DNA of 64,000 nucleotides from Fagopyrum homotropicum. Taxonomy: Eukaryota > Streptophyta > Magnoliopsida > Caryophyllales > Polygonaceae. The first letter of the stretch is position 1, and the number at the start of each line of letters is the position of its first letter. The position numbers and the translations under genes were made by a program. The DNA lies in assembly GCA_033239125.1 (NCBI GenBank), contig BSWB01000006.1, positions 120,946,242-121,010,241 on the forward strand, read 5' to 3'. Positions 44,598 through 55,800 of the stretch are shown here, piece by piece. Below the pieces are notes generated by a model. The model did no database searches. It was not told the origin of the DNA and was given only the letters and a program-made list of their open reading frames with translations.

Positions 44598-46346
44598 TGA
44601 TAACACGATTTATGACTTAGATTTAGACACTCATTTAGATAGATTTTCCGCTCATTCATGCATGGTTTAGCATTAGTTCACGGCGTTTGCACTCAAATCA
44701 CGTATTTTGTCGAGATAGACGTCTACTCGGACTTTTGCTTGCTTTGTAGGTATTTTGGGAGATTTAAGAGCCTAATCGATACATCCGAGGATCATTCCTC
44801 GAGATGACACACTTTCGGACTCATTGGAATGCAAACTAAGGGCTAAGGAGGACTCATGGAACCTTGCCAACACAAGCCATGCACCAAATCATGGCTTAAC
44901 GAGCCTAGGAGGACTTCTGGAGCAAACCACGGTCTGGGACCAGACCACGGCCGTGATTCTACCCGTGAACCTGCCAGGACCACGTTGACAGCTGGCCACG
45001 ATCTCTTCCATTGCTCTTGCATCTTAGTGGGTATTTAAAGGATTTTGCAGGCTGTAATTGGGGATCCTTCTCCTCTCTTTTGACCTATCGTCTTCCCCAA
45101 AACACTAATCCATTGTTGCCTCTCTTCCAAGCACCCATTGTGGGTGTTCTTGGAAGAGATTAGTGTAGATTTTCGTTTTAGAGTGAGATTAGAGTGGATT
45201 TGAGTGAAGCTTCCATTGTTGTCAAGTTGGATTAGCTCTTGGAACCTTGTAAGATTTGGTAACCTCTATTCTATGCTTTTAATGTCTTTTCTTTGGATTT
45301 GTCTTCATCAATTAACCATGACTTGCAAGCATGCCTTATTTGTGAAGTTTGATCTTGAAATGTATGTTGTTGGCTAGATAGATGCGATTCTAGGGTAAGG
45401 AAAGAAGGGTTATGGCTAGGACTATGATAGGATGAACTTAGATTTTTACCCTTGGATGACTTGTGTTCTTGAACGAGGCCTCTGTTGAAGTCCACGGCTT
45501 GTTCTTGCCATTCCACGGCCGTGGAAGTGGTAGAACAGCCCGTGGTTTACATGGTTCAATGGATCTAAGTTCTAGATTGTTAAAATGTTGAAATCCTAGT
45601 GTTTGTTGAGCTAATTCTATCCTAGGGTGACCTAGTGTTAGCAACTAAGTGTTTAGAAGAGACTTACCCGGTGATTCTTACTCTTAGATTCAAAAGATGA
45701 CAAACCCTAGGTAGTGGTGAGCCTCACAAGCCGCCATTGGACTAAGTGTGCTAGGATAGTTGTTTAGGACTTCCCTTTCCGAGACTTACCCGGTATGGAT
45801 AGGTTAGACCCCTAGGTAACAATCCGGTTTGTGTAGAATTCCTATCCTTAGGTTCTTAGAGACTTACCCGATGATGAGACCTTAGGAATGGACTAGTGGA
45901 CCATGAGACCTACCCGGTAATTGATCCCAATCTAGAAACGCTTAATCCCAACATATCATAGTTAACCCGAGGAACGAATAGATAGCTTGAGTCTATGCCA
46001 TAACCGGACTTCCAATCTCTAGAATCCGCTTGTTACTTCCACTCTACTATCTTTTGTGTTTGTGTTGCTTGATTTTGTTCACATACTTGTGATCCTTGAT
46101 TGATCACCTAAAAACAAACCAAAAACATTGTGTTTTCCATTTTCTTTATTCCTCATCTTATCTTAGTCTAGATTCACACTATCTTTGATCATTGAATGAC
46201 TTAGTTTCACCTCAGTCCTTGAGTTCGACCTCGGAATACTTTCCTTTCTACAAACGACCCGTACACTGTGGGTTTCGCTAGGTAGTTTAGGATTTAGTTC
46301 GAGTTATAAATTTAAAGCTTTTTGTGCTACTAATCCTAGCGTAACA
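44598..46346 (+). repeat. Solo family A LTR inside D
   Basis: 1749 bp, TGATAACACG...CTAGCGTAACA, flanked by GGATG. It is complete, so it is the best reference for the A LTR: TATTTAAA at 45032-45039, a 54-bp palindrome at 45492-45545, a GAGACTTACCCGG array from about 45658 to 45920, the CCCGTACACTG hairpin at 46257-46273 and AAATTTAAAGC near the end. No internal DNA. Confidence 0.93.
45492..45545 (+). repeat. 54-bp imperfect palindrome (solo A LTR)
   Basis: 27-bp arms meet at CCACGG|CCGTGG; outer ends CCACGG and CCGTGG, inner TGTTCT and AGAACA. About 21 of 27 positions pair. Confidence 0.78.
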
Positions 46347-46351
46347 GGATG

Positions 46352-47060
46352 TGCAGGGGCGGCGAGGCGCAGGGGTGGCAACTTGCAGGCGCAGGGGCGG
46401 GAGAAGTGCAAAGTGTGATTTCGGGCAGCTGCGAAGGTGGAGGAGCTGAGGAGCATTTTGATGGCCTCTTGTTGGTGGAGACGTCGCTGGAGGTGATGAG
46501 TGGTTGAGGGAAGAGAGTGTGAGGGGGAAAGGGTTGTAGGACTAGGGTTTTGAGAGATTGAGGGAGGTGTTGATGGGGAGCGGGAAGGACAGTGGCGCAG
46601 GGGCGTCGGGCTGGAGGTGATGGTGCTAACTTAGTGGCGCAGGGGTGTGAGGGAGGCGGTTTGTGAGAATTCCGGTGAGGGCGCAGGGGCGTTTGTGAGA
46701 GGGAGAGAGACGAGTGGTAGATGAGGTGATAGAGAGAGATTGGTGGGATAGTTGTAGGTTATTTTTTGGAAGTGTATTTTTTTTTCTTTCCTTGATAAAA
46801 CCGCAGGGGCGGCGACTTGTCACCGCTGGGCGGCGACTTGTCACCGCTGGGCGGTGACAAGGAAGAGGTAGGCGCAGGCTCTGCGCCGGGGGCGGCACTG
46901 AGGGTGCGTGTCAAGGGTGGCCGCCGCAGGGGCGTAAGGGTGTCACCGCGGGGCGGTAACCAGTTTGTTGCAAATGTAGGCCCATCGTCAGGGGCGGCGC
47001 TGGGCAGGGGTGTCACCGCAGGGGCGGGAACACTTAGCTGCAAGGGCGGTTTTCTTGACA
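46352..47060 (-). repeat. D spacer with CCGCAGGGGCGG-type motifs
   Basis: At least fifteen GCAGGGGCGG-like words, including a tandem 21-bp repeat (CGGCGACTTGTCACCGCTGGG) at about 46806-46855. Long frames on both strands here are a consequence of GC content and are not conserved. In related elements this position holds pol and the pol-env spacer; pol is missing. Confidence 0.65.
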
Positions 47061-47189
47061 GAGACTCCTCTTCTTATTCCTTCGGGTGGCCTCCCGAGCA
47101 GCGCCTTTGTTTTACGTCGTTGGCTCGACATAAGGGTTCTACTTCTCTGATTGTGCTTCCTCCAGCACCACCTTGGGGTTTATAACCGT

Positions 47190-48095
47190 CTAGGAAGGCA
47201 ATCCTCCGGAATATCTAGTTTCGATCCTAGTTATGGCTTCTGCCATTTTCCCAACCTGTTTTTCAAGGTTCTTGATGCTCGATTCTGTTGTTTGGACGTG
47301 AATAGCAAAATGTCTAGTCAAAACCTGCAACATATCCTCAGTTGATTGATACTTACCTTGTCAGGGCTGTTGTTGTGGTTTTGTTGATCACTCCAACGAA
47401 AATTTTGTTGATCACGCCAGTTTGGCATGAAATTCTGCGCATAAGGATCGTTCCTAGGCCTTTGTTGTTGTGGTTGTCCATAACCTACTACATTCACCTC
47501 TACATTGTCATCCTGTACTTGGGGACACATGTCCGTTGGGTGATATGGGTCAGCACAAACTCCACATGCCTTTAGCTGTTGTGGGGTTCCCATAAGTGTT
47601 AATCTCTTCACCATTTCCTTCAGTTCAGCAAGCTCATTGGAGATCTCACTCTTCCCGGAACTCACAACATGAACACCTCTCTTGGAAGAGGTCCTTCCAA
47701 AGTTTCGGGTTCCTTCCGCTAGTTCCTGTATCTTTTCAAAATCAAGGTCAGGGGTAGAGTTAATAATGTTACCTCCACAAGCCGCATCGACGATCCTCCT
47801 TTCGGTGTCAAGCAAGCCATTGTACAAGTACAAGACTAGATCCTGAGTTGAATATCCATGGCTGGATCGGAGGCATGCAAACCGCTCAAAGTACTCATAA
47901 AGAGTCTCGTCCGACTCTTGCTCGATGTTGCTTATAGCTTTCTTCAAGCTATTGGCCATCTTGGCTGGGAAGTATTTCTCCAAAAACGCCTTGTGGAGAT
48001 TCTCCCAAGTATCGATGCTCCCGGATGGAAGGTGGTAATACCAATCATCCACTGCATCTTTGAGTGTGAAGCCGAAAGCCGAATGCTATCAAAAG
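47190..48095 (-). pseudogene. gag: gag C-terminal part of D, with zinc knuckle
   Basis: In reverse: (frameshift) AVDDWYYHLPSGSIDTWENL, FLEKYFPAKMANSLKKAISN, YEYFERFACLRSSHGYS, then a CX2CX4HX4C knuckle (CGVCADPYHPTDMC, near 47526-47568), a Gln/Asn-rich tail, and in a shifted frame FAIHVQTTESSIKNLEKQVG and YSGGLPS before a stop at about 47190. This gag is of a different sublineage from A-C, which lack the knuckle. A one-base loss near 48075 and the LINE at its left separate it from the N-terminal part. Confidence 0.82.
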
Positions 48096-48114
48096 CATCC
48101 AAGATCCAGATAAC

Positions 48115-50306
48115 TTGGGAGTGGGACCTTCGGTAAGCTTGGTTGAGATTTCAACTATCCTTATCAAACATTTCTCCAAGATTCTCAACCCATCTAACCA
48201 CCATAACCCACTTAACCTATTTCCTGATTGCCCTCTCTCTTCCATCTCTCCCGAGGATTCTGCTCTTCTACGCATGAAGGTCTTGCCAATTGAAATTAAA
48301 AATGCCTTACTCAGTATTGGTGATCACAAAGCGCCTGGTCCAGATGGGTATAATGCTCTTTTCTTCAAATCCTCTTGGGCCATCACTGGCAATGATTTTT
48401 GTTCTCCTATCGATGAGTTCCTCAGCACTCGTTACCTTCCTCACCACATCAACCACATTGCCATATCCCTGATTGCTAAAAAATCAAACCTAAACCTCCC
48501 ATCCGATTACAGACCAATATCATGCTGCAACACTGTGTACAAAGTAATAGCTAAGATCCTCGCCTCCAAGCTTAATGCCACCCTCCCCTCCCTCATTGGA
48601 AATTATCAAGGGGCTTTTGTCAAAGGTAGATCCATCAAACACGATATTCATATTTGTCAGGAGATCCTTAAAAGATACAACCAAAGACATACCTCTCCAC
48701 GATGCACCATGAAGATTGACATTTCCAAAGCTTTTGACATGATTGATCATAGATTCATTCTTAATTGTCTCTCAAGGATGGATTCCCCAAAGCATTCACT
48801 CGTCTTATTGTTGTTTGTATCACTAATGCCTCTTTCTCTATCAATATTAATAGTTCTTTGCAAGGTTACTTCAAAGGTTCTAGGGGCCTTCGCCAAGGAT
48901 GCCCACTCTCGCCTCCCCTATTTGTTATAGCTATGGAGGTCCTCTCTTCAATGATAAATGTTAACACATCTACACCGGACTTCAACGTTCACCCCAAATG
49001 CACACCCCCTCGTATCACACATCTATGCTTCGCTGATGATATCATCTTGTTTTGCCGGGGAGATGCACCCTCTATCCAAATTTTGAGACGTACACTTGAC
49101 TTCTTCGGACATTACTCCGGTCTCACCACAAATTTCTCCAAGTCCTCAATTTACTTTGGTGGGATCTCAGACCATGAACGTGTCACCCCCGCCACCACTA
49201 CAAGCCTTGCCAACGGCTCCCTTCCTTTCATGTACCTTGGTGTTCTTGTGGGAAGTAAAAGGTTCCGACTTGCCGATTACCTTTCACTTATCACCAAAAT
49301 TACTAACAAGATTAATACCTGGAGCATGAAGAATATCTCGTATGCAGGTCGGAAAAATATCATCACCTCAATTCTAATGTCCCTTTACAACTACTAGTGC
49401 TCGATCCTGCTCATCCCCTATGCTGTCATTCACAAGATCCAAAGCCTTCTTCGCTCCTTTCTATGGGCTGGCACTGATTCTAGCACTCGTGCTCCAATCT
49501 CTTGGAGTACCTTTTGTATTTCAAAGGAGGATGGTGGTCTTGGGTTCAAGGAGATAATTTCTTGGAACAAAGCATGCCTTGCAAAGCTCATCTTTGAGCT
49601 TGATACGACCAATCACAATCAGAACCTTTGGACCAAATGGATCCACTTTAACATTCTTAAAGGTCTGTCCATTTGGTCTATTACCACTAGCTACAAGCAC
49701 AACTTCATCTGGAGTCAGATCCTTACTGACATGGACGAGATCACTACTTCAGTGAATGGGTCAACCTTCATCTCCAATACAACTAATCCCCAAGGCAAGT
49801 TCTCCACCTCGGCTGCATATAATCTCTGTTGGAAACCTGCTTCAACCGGACCTCCATTTCTGGTAAGCGCCATATGGAAGAGCATTTGCATTCCTAAATG
49901 CTCTTTCATTGCTTGGATTGTTTACCATAAGCGGCTTCCTACCCTCACCAAACTCACTGCCTGGAGGATTGTCCCTGACGACACGTGCAAACTGTGCAAC
50001 TCTGGTACCGAGGACGAAGATCACCTTCTTCACTGCTGCAGCTTCTCCCTGTTGGTGCTGGACCTTGTTTCTAGATGGCTTAGAATAAGCCCACCTTACC
50101 CATACGCTAGCAACATCTGGAGCTGGATTGCACAACTCTCTCTTCGAAAAGATGAATTTCTTAACTATGTTCGCCTATCCACCATCACAAACTTCGTATA
50201 CTTCATCTGGAAGGCCAGAAACGACATCATCTTCAATCACACACCTACACATGTTGCTACATGTGCTCACAACATCATCAACAACACAAAGACTCACACA
50301 TCTTAA
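48115..50306 (+). pseudogene. LINE reverse transcriptase pseudogene
   Basis: RT motifs in order: KAPGPDGYNALFFKSSW, LIAKKSNLNLPSDYRPISCC, NTVYKVIAKILASKL, NYQGAFVKGRSIKHDI, KIDISKAFDMIDH, then after a one-base loss near 48779 GLRQGCPLSPPLFVIAMEVL and the catalytic FADDIILFC, then LGVLVGSKRF. A TAG at 49395-49397 interrupts, and the frame resumes to a C-terminal zinc-binding RVT region (FIAWIVYHKRLPTLTKLTAW, CKLCNSGTEDEDHLLHCCSF) ending at 50306. The family normally also has an N-terminal endonuclease. No RNase H seen. Confidence 0.9.
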
Positions 50307-50318
50307 TTACCTATGGAA

Positions 50319-50430
50319 GGATAGTCTCTTGCTATCCTAGGTCTCATAACTCCTTAGCTTGGGCCAAGATCCTTGGCATTCACCTTAACTAGTACCCATG
50401 TACTGATTCATAGTCTCTTGCTATCCTAGG
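50319..50430 (+). repeat. Repeated hairpin in LINE 3' UTR
   Basis: GGATAG-TCTCTTG-CTATCC at 50319-50337, and again as TCATAGTCTCTTGCTATCC at 50408-50426, 89 bp downstream and 56 bp before the A tail. Confidence 0.65.
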
Positions 50431-50492
50431 GTAGTTTCCCTCCTTGTAAATTCAATCTTGTTTTTACTATAAACCATTTTCAAAAAAAAAAA

Positions 50493-50808
50493 TGTTTGCT
50501 GGCTTCATGCTCATACACACGGTATGGAACTTCCCAAGATGCTTGATGGGGTCTTCACCACTTAACCCCTGGAAAGATGGGAGCAAGTGAATGAGACCCG
50601 GCTTGAGCTCGAAGTTGATTCCTTCCCCTAATGCTGGTATAGTAACCGCAAGAGGGTGTTGAGCCAAAGTCGGCTGAGTGAGTTCACGAAGAGTACGATC
50701 AGCCATTTCTTGTTGGAGTTGTTGTTGTCGACGTCGCCGGATGTGTGTCCTCTCAATTTCTGGAACAAAGGGAACAAAGTCGGAGTTAGTATCACGGGTT
50801 TGAACCAT
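50493..50808 (-). pseudogene. gag: gag N-terminal part of D
   Basis: In reverse from the ATG at about 50808: MVQTRDTNSDFVPFVPEIER, Arg/Gln-rich RRRRQQQLQQEMADRTL, NFELKPGLIHLLPSFQGLSG, EDPIKHLGKFHTVCMSMKPA, where the LINE interrupts. It begins about 55 bp after the primer site, as expected for gag, and belongs with 47190-48095. Confidence 0.85.
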
Positions 50809-50861
50809 AAAAATGGTCCAAACCAATAATCAATAAAAATAAAATAAAAATAAAACTAAAC

Positions 50862-50879
50862 TCCCCGGCAACGGCGCCA
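50862..50879 (-). promoter_or_regulatory. Primer-binding site of D (tRNA-Asp)
   Basis: In reverse TGGCGCCGTTGCCGGGGA, five nt from the LTR end (CGTTCA). Identical to the B site, which fixes the orientation of D. Confidence 0.88.
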
Positions 50880-50884
50880 AAATT

Positions 50885-50968
50885 TGAACGAGGATATTTG
50901 CTTAGGTCGTTTATATCCTATCAAATGTAATTTTCGAACTCAACACTAAAGCAAGTATAGTGATTAAG
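50885..50968 (-). repeat. D 5' LTR, part left of C
   Basis: TGAACGAGGATATTTGCTTA onwards, broken by C at 50969 within TTAAG; continues at 62732. Confidence 0.82.
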
Positions 50969-51493
50969 TGATAGCATGAATTATAGTCTGTATTTTTGGG
51001 TTTGTTTGGACGTTTTATCTTTCATAATCTGCATGTTTGTATGTACATTATGTGATTTTACTACCATTTCATCTACCTTTGCGAGAATCGAGGTCTACAC
51101 CTAGTTTCGTTGTAATTGCAGGTAATATGGTACGTTTTGCATCAAAAAGGAGTCATGAGTCATTTGGAGCTACATCCAGGAAGCATAGCCATGAATTAAA
51201 GATTCACTTTGGACCAGTTTTGAGAGATTCTACATCCAGTTCTGAGTCACCTCGGTTGACCAGAGATTCATCTCGACCGAGGTGATCCAGAGAGGCCGAC
51301 TCGACCGAGGCGAATACCTAGGACGCGGCGAGAATATTTTATTCCTGGCTGAGATCTTTTAAAGTTGGAAAGTGATCTTATATTTTTGGGCTTGGCTTCT
51401 GGAAGGAAGGAGATATGCAGAATCATATATTTTACCTATATTTATGGGATAATATCTTTCTAAGATTTCTTATCTTTGGAGGGTTATTTTTCC

Positions 51494-51501
51494 TATAAAA
51501 T
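51494..51501 (+). promoter_or_regulatory. TATA box of C 5' LTR
   Basis: CCTATAAAATGGG, repeated at 61509-61516 in the other LTR and preserved in the C1, C2 and truncated C-type LTRs (CCTATAAAAAGGG). Confidence 0.7.
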
Positions 51502-51963
51502 GGGTTGGATTTTCCACAAATCCAACATCCGCTATCAGCGCAAGTAATCCGCCTATACCGAAAAATACGCAGCAGCCGCGTACTCCAATTTGGGAGAGAG
51601 TTGAAGAACCTTTTTGAAGGTTGAAGGAAGATTGAAGTCCATAGCTTTTATAGCTTTTATTGAAGGGTTTTGTAAGATTGTCTTCAATTCCCTCAATTGT
51701 TGTCTTGTCTTGTTGGATTATTATCCAAGGAACGCTTTTGTGTGATATTTGTTTCAGTTATTGAAGTCTTTTCATTAAATTCTTCTTTGTTCAAATATTC
51801 ACCTTCTTCCCTTACATTTAATACTTTTATGATGATGATGAGTGGCTAATTTCCTTGTGTGATTCTAGGGTGATTGGCTGAAGGTTGTGGGAAAAACAAT
51901 GATAGAATAATCTTAGATTCCAGTGGGATCCTGAAAGTTCGAGTCTTTAACCTTAACCCTAAG

Positions 51964-52020
51964 CACCTCGTTCAGTCGATGAACATTTCGGCCGAGGTGG
52001 AAACTGGCTGACCGAGGTGA
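51964..52020 (+). repeat. 57-bp inverted repeat in C LTR
   Basis: Outer CACCTCG and CGAGGTG, centre CGGCCG, in the LTR place where A and B have their CCACGG-based palindrome. The same layout is seen in C1 at 16296-16351. Confidence 0.68.
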
Positions 52021-52110
52021 CTTATCTGATCCATAACTGAGAGTTAAGTATTAGAGTTTGCCAAATCCTATTCTTATTATACCTTTCCTGGTTCAAAGCA
52101 AGCTTAGGGT

Positions 52111-52371
52111 GAGACTTACCCGGTAATTCCTTAGTTTGTGTACCAACGATCATAAGTGTAGGTAATAAAGGTTTATCCTTTATTGGGGTTTGAGTGTGCT
52201 TCCATCCCATCTTTGTGAGTTAGCCTGAGACTTACCCGGTAAAGGTTGATTCTATTCCCTTAGATGGTATGTTAGTTTGAGGTTATAGTTCTTTATCTTA
52301 ATTCCTTGAGACTTACCCGGTAATAGGAGTTACGGTTTGGGATTAGTGTGTAGTGAGACTTACCCGGTGAT
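52111..52371 (+). repeat. Four-copy GAGACTTACCCGGT array (C LTR)
   Basis: Starts at 52111, 52227, 52308 and 52355. Each copy is followed by AA or GA. Reverse strand reads ACCGGGTAAGTCTC. Confidence 0.8.
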
Positions 52372-52717
52372 CTACTCCACTTTAGAAACACCTTCCCCAC
52401 GCCAAAATCTCAGCTTTGTCCGCTTATCTACAGATCTTGAGTTGGAACCACAACTAGACGCTTTAATCCCTAGAATTACATGTTTGCTTTATTTGACATC
52501 TTATTCATCTTTGATTGTGTTAATTGCTCTTGTGGTTAGAATTGACATAGCATACCGTATTGACTCTGTTTCACCGAGTCCCTGTGATCGACCCCTGGAA
52601 TTTTCTTGCTTTTACTACGATTGACCCGTACACTGCGGGTTCGCATCCTTGTTTTAAGCTTAAGTCTAGGGTTATAAATTTAAAGCTTGCACACACCGTT
52701 TGGAGCGAACAAGTTTT

Positions 52718-52735
52718 TGGCGCCGTTGCCAGGGA
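52718..52735 (+). promoter_or_regulatory. Primer-binding site of C (tRNA-Asp)
   Basis: TGGCGCCGTTGCCAGGGA, six nt after the LTR; one base (A for G) differs from the B and D sites. Confidence 0.85.
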
Positions 52736-52836
52736 CTTGGTCTAGACCGAGCCGGTACGGTTTGCTCTTGGGGCATTTGCCCCGTTTTGTCTAACCACTC
52801 TACTTGAGTGACTTTCGCAGGTTCTTTCTTAGGTAT

Positions 52837-55800
52837 ATGCGAAGAACCCGCACTGGGAAGGAAATCGTTCCTTACGATCCCGAACCAGAAAAGACATACA
52901 AGCGACGCTTAAGAGAAGCGAAGATGGCCCAACAAGACGATCGCGATCTTGCGGCCCAATTAAGAGAGACGCAGGAGCTGCTACGTCTCAGTAAAGAAGA
53001 GCTAAGGCAAGAGAAAGAAGAGAATCATGCCAGGACTGCAGCAATCGAAGCTGAGATTGCAGCCATCCGGGACCAGATTCTACTTCGACCGAGGGAGGAT
53101 CCAGTAGTTGATCCTCGACCGAGGCAAATTCCAGTACCTGACGCCCCGGCCGAGGTATTTCCACCTCGGATGCCAGTCCGAGATGTTCTTCTTGCAGGAA
53201 TCCCACAAACCCTAGGTCAAAGGATGGACCCTAATCAACAGCTGAGGCGTCCAGGGGTGAACCTAGGAGATCCAGCGGATCATGACTACGAACTTCGACC
53301 GCAAGTTCTAGCCATGATTCGCCAATGCCAATTCGGAGGACTAGAAAAGGAGTCGCCGCATCAACATCTTCAAAACTACGAGATCTTGATGGAAACCTTG
53401 CGACCATCCAGAATTGAGAACAACAACTACAAGCTAAGACCTTTTTACTTTTCTTTAAAAGATAGAGCTCTTACTTGGTATCAATCTCTTCCTCCAGGAA
53501 AAATTAGCACATGGGAGGAGATGACTACAGAATTCTTGACCAAATTCTTTCCCCCCTCAAAGACTGCTGAAATGAGAGGGAAGATCAATGCTTTCATCAT
53601 GAAGGACAAGGAGAGCTTGTCCAAATCTTGGGAGCGGTTCAAGGATATCTTTTTGGATTGCCCACATCATGGGATTCCAAAGATTGAGTTATTGGAGATC
53701 TACTTCAAAGGGCTGGATGGAAGCACCCAGTTCAATCTCCAACTACTCTCCGCCGGTACCTTCATGGACATGGCGGTTGACGAGGCTTGGGACTTCATTG
53801 AGAAGCAAGCCTTGCACATGGAGAAGTACACCCACCAAGGAGCTGAGGGTGGAGTTAAAAGAGTCAACTTTCAAGAGACTCAACCCAACAACAACCAGCT
53901 CACGTCCTTGAAGAACGACGTGAAGCAATTGAAGGAGCTCTTGATGGCTCAAACTAAGAAGGAAGAGCAAGGGCAAAGGAACAACAACAACAACAATAAC
54001 GGGTACCGTAACAACAACAACGGACCCCGAAACAACAACTACAACAACAACAATAGAGGATCCAATAGCAACAATTGGAGGGCGAATAACCAAAATCACG
54101 GTAACAATCACTCAAACTCCAATTCTAATGATTCCTCTAACCCTTTCCTCTCTTCTCCTTCTTCTTCTTCTACTCCATTGAAAAACCAAGGGCAAGGATC
54201 AAGTTCGTCTCAGCCGGAAAAGAAGGACGCAGTCCTGGAGGCAATCTTGATCAAGCTTAGTGCTATGGAGAATTCTATGACTTCATTTTCGAGGGCCCAA
54301 AAGTCCTTCGAACAACAACTTGCTAATAGGGCGAATGAAGCGCCAAGAGATCCGGGGAAGCTTCCAGCAAAGACGGAAACTAACCCTAAGGGCCAGTGCA
54401 TGGCCATAACGACGAGGAGTGGACTCAAAACTGCAGATCCAGTACCTCGCTCGACGCAGACCACCTCGGTCCAGATCCAGTCGAAGAACACCTCGACCGA
54501 GATGCCAACCGAGGCGGCGCAACAGAAAGCAGGAGGAACGACAGAAACTTATGTTCCACCACCTGCATATAAACCACCACTTCCATTCCCTCAGTCCAGA
54601 GCCAGAGCACATCTTGACAAGCACTTTGGTAAGTTTCTTGACTTGATGAATAAGCTACATATTAATATTCCTTTCCTTGATGCTATTTTAGGTATGCCCG
54701 CCTATGGGAAATTCTTAAAAGAGATCTTATCAAGGAAGAGGAAACTGGAGGATGTTGGTGAAGTTAGGATGACATCTAAATCTTCGGAGCTTATCAAGAT
54801 CATGAAGGAAAAGATGCCACCTAAGTTGAGAGATCCCGGCTCATTTTGCATCCCCATTCAAGTCGGGGATGTCACTTGTGAAGCCCTTTGTGATCTAGGA
54901 GCCAGCGTGAGTATCATCCCGCTGGAGCTATGCACTAAGATCGGTCTTGGAGAGCCCAAGCCGGTCAAGATTCGACTTTACATGGCGGATCGCTCCATCA
55001 CCCATCCCGTGGGCATTTTGGAGGACGTTCCGGTCAAGTTAGGCAACTTCTATCTACCTATAGATTTTGTCGTACTTGACATTCCCGCAGATTACCCTGT
55101 TCCTATCATTCTCGGGAGGCCATTTCTAGCAACTTCGGGTTGCAATGTGGATTGCAAGAACGCCAAGTTGAAATTCAACGTTGGTGGCGATGAGGTGGAG
55201 TTCCCACTACTTGCAGCCATGAAAGGGGAGCAACTAACTGATGATATCTTCAACATCTACGATGAAGAAGAATCAAGAGAATTGGTGAGCTCTATCCTTA
55301 TTAATGATCCACTCGAAAGAGTTATTAGCTTCAGTTTAATGGAGGAAGGTATAGATGCTTCTTGTGATGCAGATATACGGAGCTTGAAGGCACTGGAAGA
55401 AGATCCAGGAGCTAAAACTGAGAAGCTAGTCCAGGAGACGAAAATCTCCAGTCTCGGTTCCAGTAACAATACCTCGACCGAGGCACTTTCTGGACGGAGC
55501 GAGGCATCTGAAGAACACCTCGGTCAACGCCTTTGCGCCTCGACCGAGGTCGACAGCGAGACGATTCAAACTGAGATTGCATTCAGTCCAGTTTCTGACA
55601 CCACTCCACTGGAAAGAGGAAGCACAGACCCCTCTCAGAAAGCACCCCCAGTTGTGGAGCTTAAACAACTCCCTAGCCACTTGAGGTACATCTTTCTTGG
55701 GCCGGATTCTACTTATCCCGTTATTGCTAGTACTTCCCTTTCCGATTCTGAATTATCTAAGCTAATGCATGTCCTGAGAAAGCATCGAAGAGCCATAGGT

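Larger units (their letters stand above)
48107..50492 (+). mobile_element. 5'-truncated L1-type LINE
   Basis: It encodes the RT and C-terminal region of a plant L1-type non-LTR element and ends in an 11-base A run (50482-50492). Endonuclease and ORF1 are missing, as expected from incomplete reverse transcription. It lies inside D gag, opposite in direction. I could not identify the target repeat, so the left edge is approximate. Confidence 0.88.
50969..52711 (+). repeat. 5' LTR of C
   Basis: TGATAGCATG...GGAGCGAACA, 1743 bp. CCTCGACCGAGG motifs at about 51249-51312 upstream of the TATA box (TATAAAAT, 51494-51501); larger inverted repeat at 51964-52020; four GAGACTTACCCGGT copies at 52111, 52227, 52308 and 52355; ACCCG-TACACTG-CGGGT hairpin at 52624-52640. 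The TATA box places transcription start near 51525. Confidence 0.95.

Noticed and set aside
46626..47185. Pro/Arg/Gly-rich frames on both strands
   Set aside because: They arise from GC-rich repeated motifs of D; low-complexity products, not conserved in the D LTR copies.
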